A stretch of DNA of 64,000 bases from Bradysia coprophila (taxonomy: Eukaryota; Arthropoda; Insecta; Diptera; Sciaridae). A program made the translations under genes and the position numbers. The stretch spans positions 1 to 64,000 of the forward strand of contig NW_023503371.1 in the NCBI RefSeq assembly GCF_014529535.1. Reading direction: 5' to 3'. Positions 1 through 11,303 of the stretch are shown piece by piece; positions within the stretch are counted from its first letter, which is position 1, and each line of letters opens with the position of its first letter. The notes beneath the pieces were generated by a model that was not told the DNA's origin, did no database searches, and saw only the letters and a program-made list of their open reading frames with translations.

Positions 1-312
1 AAGAAGAGAGATTCTAATGTTTTTATGTGTGTGCAATGTGTATTTATCCGAAAGCGTATTAAAGTTTTTGGCCCGAAAAGCTTTTATTATCAAATTTTAG
101 ATTCGAGCCAAAAATAATAGAACTTTTATTGGGTTGTTATTAATAGAAAAAATTTATTTACGTATATGTTAAATTGGTTTTTATGAACTTGAAGCGAAAT
201 ATGTAAATCTTTAAAGCCCTGGAACACTTATCCGTGAAATTAGATATGTTTTCAAGTGATTTATAAATATCAAATAACTTCTCAAGTCAAGTGGGTAGAG
301 GCTTACCTTTTG

Positions 313-387
313 TTCCCATTGTCTCGCCCATTGTAGTCCCGGTCCTTGTGTCAAAAAATGGCTCCGTTCGCCAAAAATGTACTGATT
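313..387 (-). CDS. Possible internal exon, unknown gene
   Basis: On the minus strand a 25-codon open stretch lies between a good acceptor (a T-rich tract ending in ATCAG) and a strong donor (AAAAG/GTAAGC). Both borders are in phase 0. The peptide contains GPGLQWARQWEQK, which looks protein-like but which I do not recognise. Any downstream exons would lie left of the window. A stop codon sits a few codons upstream in the same frame, so this could only be an exon entered by splicing. It may equally be chance. Confidence 0.22.
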
Positions 388-649
388 AAAATTTGTTCCA
401 CAACGTATTATTCCCAATCATGTATGATAACTGAAAATCTCGAAAAATGTAAATCGAGCAGATTGACCGAAGGTACCTGACTATTGTTGGTCTCAGAAAA
501 AAAAAATTAAATAATGAAGTCTCTAATTTTGTTTATACATCAGAACATTATGTAACTTTGCCCCTGTCCTGAAAGGATATTCATCGGTTATCGACCAAAT
601 ACAACACAATCCGTCACAGGCTTTCGCCCAGCTTACTGAATGAGATTTA

Positions 650-856
650 CCACGACAGAGTAAAGTAAACCAGGCAGGAGCAGACGACTAAAATACATTC
701 AAAGGAGGGACCTAAATCCCGTTATAATCGTTTACGCATTCGTTTCATGCATTTGTATTAGTGAGAGTTTTGCACCAAAATCAAAGGCCTACTTATGAAT
801 TTAGGTCCCTCGTCAAAATCGACTGCTCTTGCCTGGATTACTTTACTCTGTCGTGG
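650..856. mobile_element. MITE family A, copy 1 (CCACG termini)
   Basis: The two ends are inverted copies of each other for about 35 bp with few mismatches, starting CCACGACAGAG and ending CTCTGTCGTGG. The element is flanked by the direct repeat ATTTA(C). No coding capacity. A second copy lies at 41036-41238 with the duplication CTTTGA. The 5-6 bp target duplication and inverted ends indicate a non-autonomous DNA transposon; the superfamily is not determined. Confidence 0.75.
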
Positions 857-877
857 ATTTACAAATGATACTTGCAA

Positions 878-1020
878 CAACGCACTTCAGTCATGAGTGA
901 TACTCTGAATAGAGTGCTGAAATTCGATGCATTGTAAAAAAATTTGGAAAAACATTTTCATATAAAATAGTACTCTATTTAGCAGCTGTCATTAGAAGCA
1001 CTTTTGCTTGAAGTGCGTTG
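878..1020. mobile_element. MITE family B copy (CAACGCACTTCA termini)
   Basis: Short element with inverted ends CAACGCACTTCA / TGAAGTGCGTTG and an internal TAGCAGCTGTCA block seen in all copies of the family (also near 6.9, 14.7, 44.9, 51.9 and 58.9 kb). The copy near 14.7 kb shows an 8-bp target duplication, which suggests a hAT-type non-autonomous element. Here the flanks are too diverged to define one. Confidence 0.7.
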
Positions 1021-1036
1021 CTTAACAATGATATAA

Positions 1037-2001
1037 TTAGGGTTGCCATTTTTGAAAATTCGAAAAGAGGACATTTTGTACGAAAAAAGAGGACAAAAAG
1101 AGGACGCCTTTTAATTCGAAAAAGAGGACGAAAAGAGGACAAATATAGAGTCTTAGCTCTTTTATTATTCTATGTGGACCAATAGATATTCAAATAATTA
1201 GTGAGAAAAGTTAAAATTAAAATTTCATTTGGTTTGAGGCGAATCCGAGGTTTCAGGTACCTACCATTTGTAAACATGACATTTTTTCCTTTTTTTATAA
1301 AAACCTTCACATTCTTCCTTATTTTCCAGAAAAGTGATTCTTTTACTTTTTTGCTAACTTTACTTGGAGTTCTTGAACTGTAAGCTACAAACATGCACTT
1401 ATCTCAGAAGAAATTCATAAGTTTTTTTCGATACTCCATTTTTGTTTCGAAGTAAAAATCTACAAAATAAGAAACGTGTTTCTTAATAATTTACAAATCT
1501 GACTGTTTCTGACCAATGTAGGAAAATTTTCTAAAACCTTTCCGTTTCTCACGAATTTCCTACAATCTGCCTATTTCACACCAATTTAGTTGCATTTTTA
1601 AATTGCTGCTAGAATATGACTCGATTTCAACTTAATTTCGTTTTTTTTAATACTCCTGGTTTACTCCTTATTTTATGCATATAAAAACATAAAAATTCCC
1701 AATCATAATGCTAAATCTTCCTTAATTCCTAAATATGGAGTCGAATTTTTGACTGCGAGGACTAGTCAACTATATCATTCGAATGCTGTAGAAACTATGT
1801 AGCTTTAGAAATAGCTGCGCAGCGAAATTTTTTCCGTAAAATTTGACCACATCTGTTAAGTTTTGCTAAAATTTAACAATATTTTAGAAAAAAGAGGACG
1901 TTGTGTGAAAAAAGTGATGTTCTTAGAATTTTTACAAAAAAGAAGAATTAGACGAAAAAAGAGGACATGTCCTCTAAAAAGAGGACGAATGGCAACCCTA
2001 A
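1037..2001. mobile_element. 965-bp non-autonomous element with AGGGTTGCCA ends
   Basis: The ends TTAGGGTTGCCATT and AATGGCAACCCTAA are exact inverted copies, and the element is bounded by the direct repeat TATAA on both sides. Just inside both ends are several AAAAGAGGAC-type direct repeats. The middle is AT-rich and has short open frames only, none resembling a transposase. The five-base duplication is clear; I do not assign a superfamily. Confidence 0.7.
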
Positions 2002-2196
2002 TATAATACAGTACTAAATCCAAGACTCAAACTAAATAACCGATTCAATCAAATGTTGTTATTGTGGACACATGTGTTGCGGTTCAATTTCGGAACCACA
2101 ACTGGCAATTCAATAATTCAATGTGAAATCTCGACTTACACACTGTGCTATTGAGTTAACGAGACCAAACAAAACGATAAAATCCGGGGGGCTGCC

Positions 2197-2302
2197 AGGA
2201 ATTTCGCGCCGCGTCATTCACAATAATTGATAAAATGACACATTTTGTATAAGGAAAATGTCACTTTGTGGGTTATTGTGAATGACGCGGAGCGAAATTC
2301 CT
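2197..2302. repeat. Foldback hairpin, 29-bp arms
   Basis: The left arm (2197-2225) and right arm (2274-2302) are inverted copies with a single mismatch in 29 bases, both GC-richer than their surroundings. The loop carries a second, shorter inverted pair around TGACA...TGTCA. No flanking duplication was recognised. It could be a tiny MITE or a structured regulatory element. Confidence 0.65.
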
Positions 2303-4117
2303 CAACACCGAATTTTTCTGCTCACAATCCAAAATTTGTTCAAAAAAATATCCTACCCACAACCCGATGTCCAAGAATAAAACGCCAAAGCCCACTGACC
2401 TGCCCACAAAAGTTTACAAAAACTTTAGTTTTGATTGTCCGCGAATTTGGAGCCATTACCCATACCCATATATATACATGTTCAGTGGGCAGCCTACTCA
2501 TCTCCACCTCTACATACCATTTGCTGAATCTACCCTTCTAAATTTGTGTGAAAAATAATTCCAACTTAAATTTAATCCAAATTAACTTTACTTATTGTGG
2601 ATCAACATTCACCAGTTCATTCAATGCGGTTTTTCACAAAAATTCAGTTAAATTAAATTCGCATTCCATTGACACCGATGCCAACGTGAAAACCTTTACT
2701 TTTTAATATGCCACCAACCCAAACTAATTTCCAATCACTACAACACTTTAGGTATCCCTTTCGATGTTTAAAGCAAACAAAAATCCAACGATACAAAATT
2801 CAGTCACACCAATTTAATTGATGTCAACCAACTCAATATATAAAAGGATTTTGATTTAGTGTTTGACCTTATCGTCGTTCAATACGATAAAAATAATTGA
2901 ACATTAACATTTCCTAAACCGAATAAAAATCACCATTATCATTATTATACTGTTACTATAAAACATTCCAAACTCCAATACCATTTCTCCGATATCCATT
3001 TTGCCGGAGCACACAAAAACAAGACAAATTACGACCATTAATTTCCTATGACAAAAGTGTACCGGGATTACAAGCTGAATATTCGGAGTTTCGACGTTCT
3101 CGTATTATGTGAACTTTTGAATGTGAAATATGTGACAGTGAGTTGAATTACATTTATTTTCATTTCTGCAACAGCTCCACTTAGTACACATACATACACA
3201 CCCTTGTGGATACTGTACTAGTAGCAAGCACGTCAGAAAACTAGAATAAGTCTTTAAGACTGACTGAGAACTCGCTGAAGTTTTTACATATAAATACTTA
3301 ATGGGGACGTCAATGTTCGTTATTTATTTGTCGGAACGAGAAGAAAACGGAAATTCGAAGCGTCGAAATAAAATTTAAGTGCAGAGAATGAAATTTGTGG
3401 GTCATGGGGTGACTCATAAAATCTCTCAATATTTGACCTGATTGGTAAATCGATTAACGTTTGTGCTTGGGAAATAAAATCTAGAAAATTTAAATCCGAA
3501 ACTCTGTCACCCACACTGATAAACAGTTATTGGGATCACAGGTTATAAAAGTATAAAAGACAGCTACAGAACGTAGCAGACATTGCGACGTTAGTCCCGT
3601 ACGATCCCGAATACCTACTAGGGCATAGTGCGTCTGTTCATCGATCTTGTTCTTATTGCCGGCGTATGCCGAGGGCTACACGTATAACTTTACAGAAAGT
3701 ATTCATCTTAAAAATTGTGCTTAGAGCAATTACAAAAGCCCGTACGAAGTTTCTTTCGTATAAAACCAAATCTAACAAAAATTTTTGATGGAATCGTCCT
3801 GTTGCAATTTTGTGGACCAAAATACTACCACCTCAACAATCTCAAAATTCCAGGAGGATGAAAAAAAAACTCTCAAATCCTTAAAATTCTTTGAAATCTG
3901 GAATCAAAAATATTGTGGATTGTGTGGAAAAAAAAACTCTAAGAACTCCTTCGAATTCCTTGAATTCCAGAACTGGTGTGTGCTATAATTTTGGGAACAA
4001 ACACATTGTCACATCAGTAATCCCAATAGTCCGGAAGGGAACCCAAAAAAACCTTAGAACTCCTTCAAATTCCTTGAATTCCGGGAAACTAATATACTCC
4101 CAAACCCACCTCTAAAA
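2303..4117. other. Intergenic, no gene supported
   Basis: AT-rich sequence. It contains two TATA-like boxes (near 2835 and 3544) and three diverged direct copies of a block containing GAACTCCTTC and CCTTGAATTCC at about 3865, 3945 and 4055. I see no supported coding exon. Confidence 0.5.
2835..2844 (+). promoter_or_regulatory. TATA-like box
   Basis: ATATATAAAA precedes by about 30 bases a pyrimidine-rich TCGTCGTTCAA stretch that could be an initiator. A second candidate, TATAAAAGTATAAAAG, lies near 3544. No downstream coding exon could be established, although a 30-codon open stretch from the ATG at 3048 ends at a GTGAGT donor. Weak evidence. Confidence 0.25.
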
Positions 4118-4201
4118 GTGAGCGACTGGAGAACGTTGGCGCGGAATAGGTCCGATTGGAGAAGACTTCTGGAGGAGGCCAAAACCAATAGTAGGTTGTA
4201 G
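4118..4201 (+). pseudogene. Remnant of a LINE ORF2 C-terminus
   Basis: A 27-codon stretch ending in TAG reads SDWRTLARNRSDWRRLLEEA. A tail of the form 'aDR..WR.lv.eAk' is common at the C-terminus of non-LTR retrotransposon polyproteins. Nothing upstream continues the frame, so at most a 5'-truncated, decayed copy remains. Identification rests on this short motif only. Confidence 0.35.
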
Positions 4202-4537
4202 TGCCCACCTAAGTAAGTAAATATGTACCGTATAACACGCAGGTTCTTTGCAGAGGACAGGACTTTTGCACGGCTTCTAAGTCCCCAGTACATTGAACAG
4301 CGCTAAGAATTCAACATTGCACCAAGTTTACACAGCCTTGAAAATGTTTTTTTTAATAAAATTAAAATTTGTGAAACTGATGGAGGAATTTGAATGATTC
4401 TATTGGAACTGGCTCTCAGAGCTAGCTTACCAAAAAAAAATCTTCATTTTAACGTTTCATATTGGTATTTTAATCATAAATTATAATCTTATTCTATCCC
4501 ATAATTTCACCGAATGCGCTAAACTGATGTGTTAGCT

Positions 4538-4543
4538 TTTATT
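4538..4543 (-). promoter_or_regulatory. Poly(A) signal
   Basis: AATAAA on the minus strand, 48 bases past the stop codon of the gene ending at 4591. Confidence 0.55.
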
Positions 4544-4590
4544 GTACATATTCGAAACAGCGCTATAACTATTTAATTAACAAATCTAAT

Positions 4591-5811
4591 TTAATTATCA
4601 AAATCTCGTTCAACTTTATATCGACCATTCGGTAGATTATTGTGCAAATCATTGCCAGCAGCATAACTATACAATCCGTAACCACGAATACCCCAAAAAT
4701 GTGGCTGCGGTAAAATACTTTCATGATGTGTGAACATTAGTTGCAACACATTCGGATCAAGTGATTCGTTTTGCCCGTTCCAAAATCCATAGTTGCCAGC
4801 CACCACCGCACCAGAATAGAATGGATTCGATCTTAAGATATATTTTCGATGTCTACCCTCAATTGAACGATAATAATCATTTTGCGGAATTTTATTTGAC
4901 TGCTGGAGATGAAGAAACGAAGAAGATGGTATGAGTGTAGATGATTGTGCTGCTGTTGTTGTTGGAATCGTATACCGTTGATATGTCGATAAGTCCTTGC
5001 CATTTGGAAGATTTTTTACAAAATCGGTTTTAATGAGGGGAAGAAAACGGTTTTTATTTACGACATCGTCATTAGCAAACAAATTTTTATCAAATGGATT
5101 AAAACTGTGTCGTCTATGGTAGACGTTGAATCTCTGGTTTTTGTCATTTCGTAAAGAAGCCGCAAATGCCTTTTCATTTGCTCTGCTTGCTTGATATTCC
5201 TCAATTTTGCTGAATTTGTCGTTAGACTTATTTGTTATGCCATTATTGGATTGCTGGATATTTTTATGGATTGTTGCTTTTTGCATCTCAATGTGGCTTA
5301 ATTTTTGAATATCTAATTTTCGATTGTCATTATCCCCATTTTGTCGTACATTCAAAAATGTTCTTGATATGTTTCCATTTCGGATATGATTACGGTTGTT
5401 GTGATTGAAATTTTCGTACACATTTTTTGTATGATGAACGCTTGAAAGTGTTATTGGTATGGTAGCATTACTGACTTTCATGACCGTTCTTTTGTTTCCG
5501 GTGTGACCGGATACATCATTTCCCTTCGTTTCGTTGTGATGTTGATTGTACAGTGGTGTTACTGTTACATAAATCCACCGTCGTCGTTTGTTGTTCCCAT
5601 CTGTTGACAATGTTAATTTATAAATTACATTTTCATATTTAATGAAATGTGTTGTCGATGGTTGATTTGTGATTGTTGTTTTTGTTGAACTTGATTGAGT
5701 CGAATGAATTGATTGTAGGTTGTGTTCGTGCGATGCTGGTGTATGTAATTTGTTTGTTTGATTGTTTTTGCCGATTGAATTGTACGTTGCTACAATTGGA
5801 TGTGAGTTTAT
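4591..5811 (-). CDS. Terminal exon of an unrecognised Asn/His-rich protein
   Basis: A 406-codon exon on the minus strand. The reading frame opens at an ATG at 5829, but directly after it comes a pyrimidine-rich acceptor (TTCTGTTCACAG), so the true exon probably starts at 5811 in phase 0 and the N-terminus lies in an upstream exon I could not find. The protein is rich in Asn, His, Ser and Thr with few hydrophobic stretches and almost no cysteine. It contains a basic RRRWIYVTVTPLYN segment and an aromatic, glycine-rich C-terminal part with NPFYSGAVVAGNYGFW and HFWGIRGYGLYSYAAGND. The length of the open frame, the ordered C-terminal segment and a poly(A) signal 48 bases downstream argue for a real gene. 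No family recognised; it could be a secreted insect-specific protein, but no signal peptide is visible. Confidence 0.6.
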   Translation of the reverse strand: MNSHPIVATYNSIGKNNQTNKLHTPASHEHNLQSIHSTQSSSTKTTITNQPSTTHFIKYENVIYKLTLSTDGNNKRRRWIYVTVTPLYNQHHNETKGNDVSGHTGNKRTVMKVSNATIPITLSSVHHTKNVYENFNHNNRNHIRNGNISRTFLNVRQNGDNDNRKLDIQKLSHIEMQKATIHKNIQQSNNGITNKSNDKFSKIEEYQASRANEKAFAASLRNDKNQRFNVYHRRHSFNPFDKNLFANDDVVNKNRFLPLIKTDFVKNLPNGKDLSTYQRYTIPTTTAAQSSTLIPSSSFLHLQQSNKIPQNDYYRSIEGRHRKYILRSNPFYSGAVVAGNYGFWNGQNESLDPNVLQLMFTHHESILPQPHFWGIRGYGLYSYAAGNDLHNNLPNGRYKVERDFDN

Positions 5812-6299
5812 CTGTGAACAGAATGTCATTAGATGTCTTAATGTTTTGAACAGAAATCTTATGGGGAAAAAGTTTTAGCCGTTCAGAAAAGAAATCTGGC
5901 TTTGAGAATGTCGATTCTTATTTGACAATAGAATTTAGGGAGGACATATGTCAGTATCCGGACTTATACCAGTAGTCGGACACTTCCTTCATTGGTAGTT
6001 TTATTATGACAGAAAGAACAATAGGTGTCCGACTACAGGTTCTTGCCCGGAGACTGATGCCTGTCACACGAGTGACACACATCCTATCCACCTATGTCCC
6101 CTCGCAGATCGCATTACTTTGCATGTGTCCTTTGTGCCGTTTCGAGTCTCCTAATGTTTCATTTACTAAAAGACAGAAATTTTTTTGGGAACCAGAACCA
6201 GCAGACCGTGATGCAGTTATTGCTTGACTATCACTCCTTTTTGAAGATCTTCACTTTCCATTGATTTTTGAGAACGAAGAGCGCCAAGAGCGCCAAGAG

Positions 6300-6595
6300 C
6301 GGAATGGCATTGCTGGTTCCTGATCTAGCTAGCTCATCTACCGTGCCTTCAATACGGCTATGGCCAGGAACCCACATTAGCGTGACTTGACACATCTTAG
6401 AAGGCGAGTCTAGTGCGTCCTCTACGCTTCCAAGGCCAAGGAAGATAAGACTTTATTTTGATCTAATGACTTAATAGCCGCTTGGCTGTCTATAAATATA
6501 TGAATTGGAGAATCAAAGAAAATCTTGAAGCAATGTTCCGAGCAACTGTCGGTAAATCCTGTAATCTCCGCCTCAACGGCACCTGCGTATTATCC
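6300..6595 (-). pseudogene. LINE RNase H domain fragment
   Basis: Minus-strand translation gives, with frame breaks, YAGAVEAEITGF, then IHIFIDSQAAIKSLDQNKV, then LMWVPGHSRIEGTVDELA. These match the order of motifs in the RNase H domain of I/R1/Jockey-type non-LTR retrotransposons (acidic AE, the DSQAAI block, and the WVPGHSGIxGNExAD block). At least one frameshift and a stop interrupt the frame. The rest of the polyprotein is not recognisable around it. Confidence 0.6.
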
Positions 6596-6880
6596 TAATG
6601 ACAAAGCCAGCTACTACATATTCCATACTTGTAGCCATAATATTTTTCAAATGTACTCTTTATATATGATAGACCTCAGACTTCCAATGAACACATCGTT
6701 ACCCTTACACCTTTTTTCCAGAGCCGTAAAATTGTGTTTAAATATCTATATTTTCGACTTTCGAAGGCACGCCACTGACGACCTAAAAGGCTGTGAAGAA
6801 CCGTTGAACCCGGTCATGAACCATAAGGATGCAGTCAAGCCTCAAAATTTCCAACTTTTATGTCAACTTAAGACTATAAG

Positions 6881-7004
6881 CAACGCACTTCAAGCATGTA
6901 TCAAACGAATTTTGGCATTGTAAAAAATCTGGAAAAAATTTACATACAAAATAGCACTTTGTTTGGCAGCTGTCACTCGAAGCACTTTTGCTAGAAGTGC
7001 GTTG
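6881..7004. mobile_element. MITE family B copy
   Basis: Inverted ends CAACGCACTTC / GAAGTGCGTTG with the internal TGGCAGCTGTCA block of this family. Flanks CTATAAG (left) and CTACAAG (right) look like a target duplication with one difference. Confidence 0.72.
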
Positions 7005-8814
7005 CTACAAGTGAAAATTATGTGTCTGAGTACTCAATCAATTAAATGCTTTTGTAACTTTACTAATACTTATTAAGTCTATTATATACGCGTGCCCTAA
7101 TTCCAACTTTAAGCTCATTACTAGCCTAAATGTGTTACTACAAAAAACTGAACCTGATTGATTAAAAGTCATTATAGTGAATGATGATGATGATATAACA
7201 TGGAAACTCTCGGGCTTCCCGAATTGATACACTCACTATAGCAATGCTCCAGCCGCAAACCACAACAAATGCCACCACACCTACACTGCAACAACGACAA
7301 ATATTTCGAATTTTCAACTTTAACATAATTATGGGGAAACCACGAAAAATGCTTTTATCGAAATTAACACTGGAAAAGCTGATTTACAGCAAAACCAAAA
7401 ATAATTAAAATAATTTGAATATTTAAATCGTTTCAAGTTACCAACAACCGAATGTGCAGAAGGGAAAAAAATGTTTGTTATTTCGCAGAAGAACAATAAT
7501 AGAAATAAAAAAGCGACTTTTGCACACGAACGATTTTCTTATTGAAACTGAAAAGAACAATTTTTTTTTCTTGTGCCACTCGTTGCAAATATAAAAGCAG
7601 AAGTTGATGGGGGTCTTTGTTGTGTGGAAGAAGAAGAAGAAGGAGAGGAATGACGAAAAAAATAGTACACAAAAATATTATTTAACATAACAATGCGATT
7701 GTAACTTTCGCTTGAAAAGCATTTTTGTGTTTAACATGATGAAGCTATTAAAAACACTTAAAGAGCCATGGCATTTAATGCGTGAATTCAATTTATGTTT
7801 TCATTTCTATGTCATTTCAAAATTACACACAACAACAATATCACTCTGGATGAATTCTGACGATGACGGACACTTATATTTTCCAAATTAAATTTTCCAA
7901 GTTTTATTTGGAAATTCTCTTTCTGCTTTTGATTGTGACCTAACAACCCTTTCAGAATATAATTATCGTTACAATAATAATACTCTCGTTGTCATAAATT
8001 AAAATTTCATCGGTACCCACTCTCGGATATAATACTATTATTATGCTGGCTTTAGTATTATGTATAATAAAACTAGGCCCCGCCACTTGGGTGGGTTGGA
8101 ACCCTTGAATTTTTTCAATAGACTTCAATTTTTTATAATAAAAAATAGTAAAGGAATCGTAAGTGATGAGTCTTGTTTGTTCAATTAAGTCGGTTTCGGA
8201 CACATGATAAAGAAAAGAGTAAAAAGGGACTCTTAATGTCAAAAGTAAAGGGACTCATAACGTCAAAAGCAAAGCAAAGTTGACGTTTTCGTGTTAGTGA
8301 TGTGTGTGATATAATTTTGTCCTAACTTATGCTAAAATGGTTTTTAGCGAATTCGATTTCAGAACTTGACTAAAGTTCGTACTGGAAGCTGGAAACCTCT
8401 ATTGAATCTAGATTTCCAAACGAGGTAAGAAATAAGTCCCATGTCGCTACTCCGCTGTGTTCCATATAAGAACTGAACCTCAAGTACTTATCTCCAATGA
8501 ACATATAGAATAGGTAAAGCCCGGAGCACATTGAGTAGTAATTCGACATAAGTTATGAGTACGCTCAAGGTAAATCGGTCGATTGGCCATATCTATTCTA
8601 TCGTTTCATTAATTTCTTCATCCTTCGTCTACTCAAGAAAAATTGGAAAAATGATTTATGAATTACTAGAATTTAACATTTTTACATATGCTTTTTGGGC
8701 CTTGCGACAGTGAATAACTCACATTTTTTTCAATTTTTTTTTTGTATATTTGACAGCTCGCTCTCTCATGCCTCTCACGGAGTACTTTTTGTTGAGTGGA
8801 GTGGATACTTAACA
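7005..8814. other. Intergenic, no gene supported
   Basis: AT-rich sequence with a short GAA run near 7625. A block near 8079 (CCCCGCCACTTGGGTGGGTT) resembles one near 25990. No coding exon supported. Confidence 0.45.
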
Positions 8815-9008
8815 ATTACAATCCAATCGACGCTATTCATTCCACATTCATTACCAACGTTACGATTTTTACGTATATGTATTATGGCCAGAGAAATGTT
8901 AAATTGGTACGCCTGTGGCGAGTGGTGGGAACATGTGAATGACAGTTGGCTCGATGGGAGAGAATGTGAGAATGTGAGAGAATGAAAAAGCGTCGATTGG
9001 ATTGTAAT
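8815..9008. mobile_element. MITE family J, copy 1
   Basis: Inverted ends TTACAATCCAATCGACG and CGTCGATTGGATTGTAA. A related copy lies at 53936-54058. Non-coding; target duplication not clear. Confidence 0.65.
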
Positions 9009-9188
9009 TTTTGAAAATGTAACTTCTTTTATATTTCTTCCGCAGTATTCTTTTATTGGATGCGCTATTGAAATACCTAGAAAATTATAGTCATCACAAG
9101 ATACGATTTTGAGACTTTTTCACATATAAAATTCTCAATAATCGAACCTCGTCGAAACAAGGTGCCGAGGATTCGAGATTAGATTTTG

Positions 9189-9262
9189 ATTTGTAAATCA
9201 TTTTGTGTGGAATCATTTACAAGCTACAACAACTCCCAAAACAGAAAACATATCAAATTTTA
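9189..9262. mobile_element. Partial copy of MITE family K
   Basis: Resembles the right half of the foldback element at 17704-17921, sharing GTGGAATCATTT, ACAACAACT and CAAAACAGAAAACATATC. The left half is absent. Confidence 0.5.
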
Positions 9263-9924
9263 CTTTTCTCTCCCTGTGGATCCTCTCGATTCGGTCAGAG
9301 TTAAAACTGTGCAATCTGTAGATTTTTTTTGGTTGGACCCATAATACAGCTAAACATCGGATAGCATTTCACTGATTATTAATTCTTGTGCAATGGTGAC
9401 TAAAAAAAATTGAAACCGACGTTCCCTATTGTAGACCATTTATGGTCATTTCAAGTGATTTTCTGTCGTAAGATCCTGACTTTCAGTCGAGGGACCTATA
9501 GACGATGCTAATCGTCCCTGTTATGAGCATTTTATATTTCGTTCATGGGAAACGATATTCAGATATTTTTTTGTTCAAATGTACAGTACCAAGTATTTAT
9601 AGTACAAAAAAAGTTTGTTGCATTAATTGGAATTGAATTTCAATTATGCAAAATTACCTCGAAAATTACTGAATTCACAGTGCATTGATTTGGTATGCAG
9701 CCATAAATTTTAATCACTTTTTAGAACAGTAAATTAATGAATTTTATGGATTGGACAAGTGTCCGTACTCGAATCATATCATGTGCAAGTCCATAATGAG
9801 GTTCTCTAAATTTAATTACATTTTTAAATATAGCTATTGTGCTAACTAGTTAGCAAATGGGTTGTTTTGCACTATAGATGTGAGATTGCCGATACGAGCC
9901 GAAGGCGATTGTTATTTAACTTAA

Positions 9925-10000
9925 TTTTTTGAAAAGATCGTTTTTTACTGGTTGCGCATTGCAGCCTTTTTTTCGATTTTAAAAATAAATTAAAAGATTT
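9925..10000 (+). repeat. Dispersed repeat, also at 47076-47159
   Basis: TTTTTTGAAAAGATCGTTTT followed by a GCGC..TTGCA..CC block and a poly-T tract recurs near 47.08 kb in the same orientation with moderate divergence. It is probably a transposon fragment. The stretch to about 10800 is dense in AACGTT/TAACGT words and may belong to the same or another old element. Confidence 0.5.
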
Positions 10001-11226
10001 CCCTGCTAGGTGCTTTGGTACTGGTGTATGGTACACGCCTCCTGTAACGTATCCAAACGATAAGATTTTTTTGTCTTTTCGTTACAATTCTTAACGTTAA
10101 CAAGCACGTTGCCATCTCTGTAACGTTTAGTAAAAATCGTTCAGTATGCTGATAAACGTAAAAGTACAAATAACTTTACTATTGTGGTACAACCTCCGTA
10201 CCGTTACGAGGCTTAATTTTTGGTTCTGATGGTAGCGTTATAAATTAATCGTTATTGCAACGTTGATTGCAATAAAACGTTTTACGAATCACATTTTCCA
10301 ACTGCATTTTCGTCGTGTGGAGGATACAATTTGTAACATTAAAAAGAGAATAAATAACGTTTCCAGCTTAATACCGCTGGCTTCCTATAAGTCAGATTTA
10401 CTAATTCCATTGATAAAATATTGATGCGGACCCATTTTTATAATATAATAATCACAAAATTAATTTCATGTGTTTCAATTGCAGGTTAACCACGTGTTTG
10501 TTGTGTAGTGGAGCATGTTTGTAGTCGAACAGCGCATTGCAAAGTTTATACATTTTTTCCAGCACAGTTTGGCCACCTTCCTGCAAATTAGATCTACGGA
10601 TTGCAATAAAAAAATATTGATCCGGATGACCTTTTAAAATAGTAAATGAAAAATAAATCGAAAATTGCGTCGTCCATGTGTATGCATTAACAATGGTGCC
10701 ATTTATTGACAGGGCATTAACGTTGATTTTAGCGTTAGCGGGGGATTTAACGTTGGAAATTAGCGTTAGCGGCCGTTTAGCTAACGTTCTCTAATGTACC
10801 AAAGAAAAAAAAACGGTAACGGTTGCCTGCTGTGTTGTAGTGTGTGTTACTCCCTAATGGAGGCTTCATAATAGGAATTTATGTTAAGACTCTTAACTTA
10901 AGAGTGATTTAGGCTTCACCTTCTTTTAAGACAAGCTTACGACGTGTCTGAAAAATTCCACTTTCATCACTAGTGACCAACGCCGTTTTCTGCGCCTAAG
11001 AAACATAAATGAGTCGAAACCAAAAACACATAAACAAGAAATCACACCAGTTTACGTTTTTCTTCAGGTCAGAATCTGACCGTCAGATCAAGTCAGGACC
11101 GCTTTGCAAAGTGCCTAGTCTTAATAGACTGTTACGTTGCGATTACTTTGTATCGTAAGACTCCAAGTAAGTACATGCAGCGAAAATTGTGCCAATCATT
11201 GAATAGACGTTCTCAGATTGTCATTC

Positions 11227-11232
11227 TTTATT
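11227..11232 (-). promoter_or_regulatory. Poly(A) signal of the small peptide gene
   Basis: AATAAA on the minus strand, about 72 bases past the stop codon at 11304. Confidence 0.6.
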
Positions 11233-11303
11233 AATTTGCCCAACATACATTTTGAATAACTAAATATATCAAATTCAGACGATGATCGTGAAAATGTAAT
11301 ACT

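Noticed and set aside
3048-3140. Possible first exon (ATG 3048, GTGAGT donor near 3138)
   Set aside because: Thirty codons with no recognisable feature and no matching downstream exon; kept only as a remark on the TATA-like box.
6525-6923. 132-codon plus-strand open frame
   Set aside because: It overlaps the antisense LINE RNase H fragment and runs into a MITE; no protein-like pattern.
7478-7672. Leu-rich minus-strand frame that looks like a signal peptide
   Set aside because: It has no ATG, comes from a GAA microsatellite and lacks a phase-0 donor that could join it to the exon at 5811.
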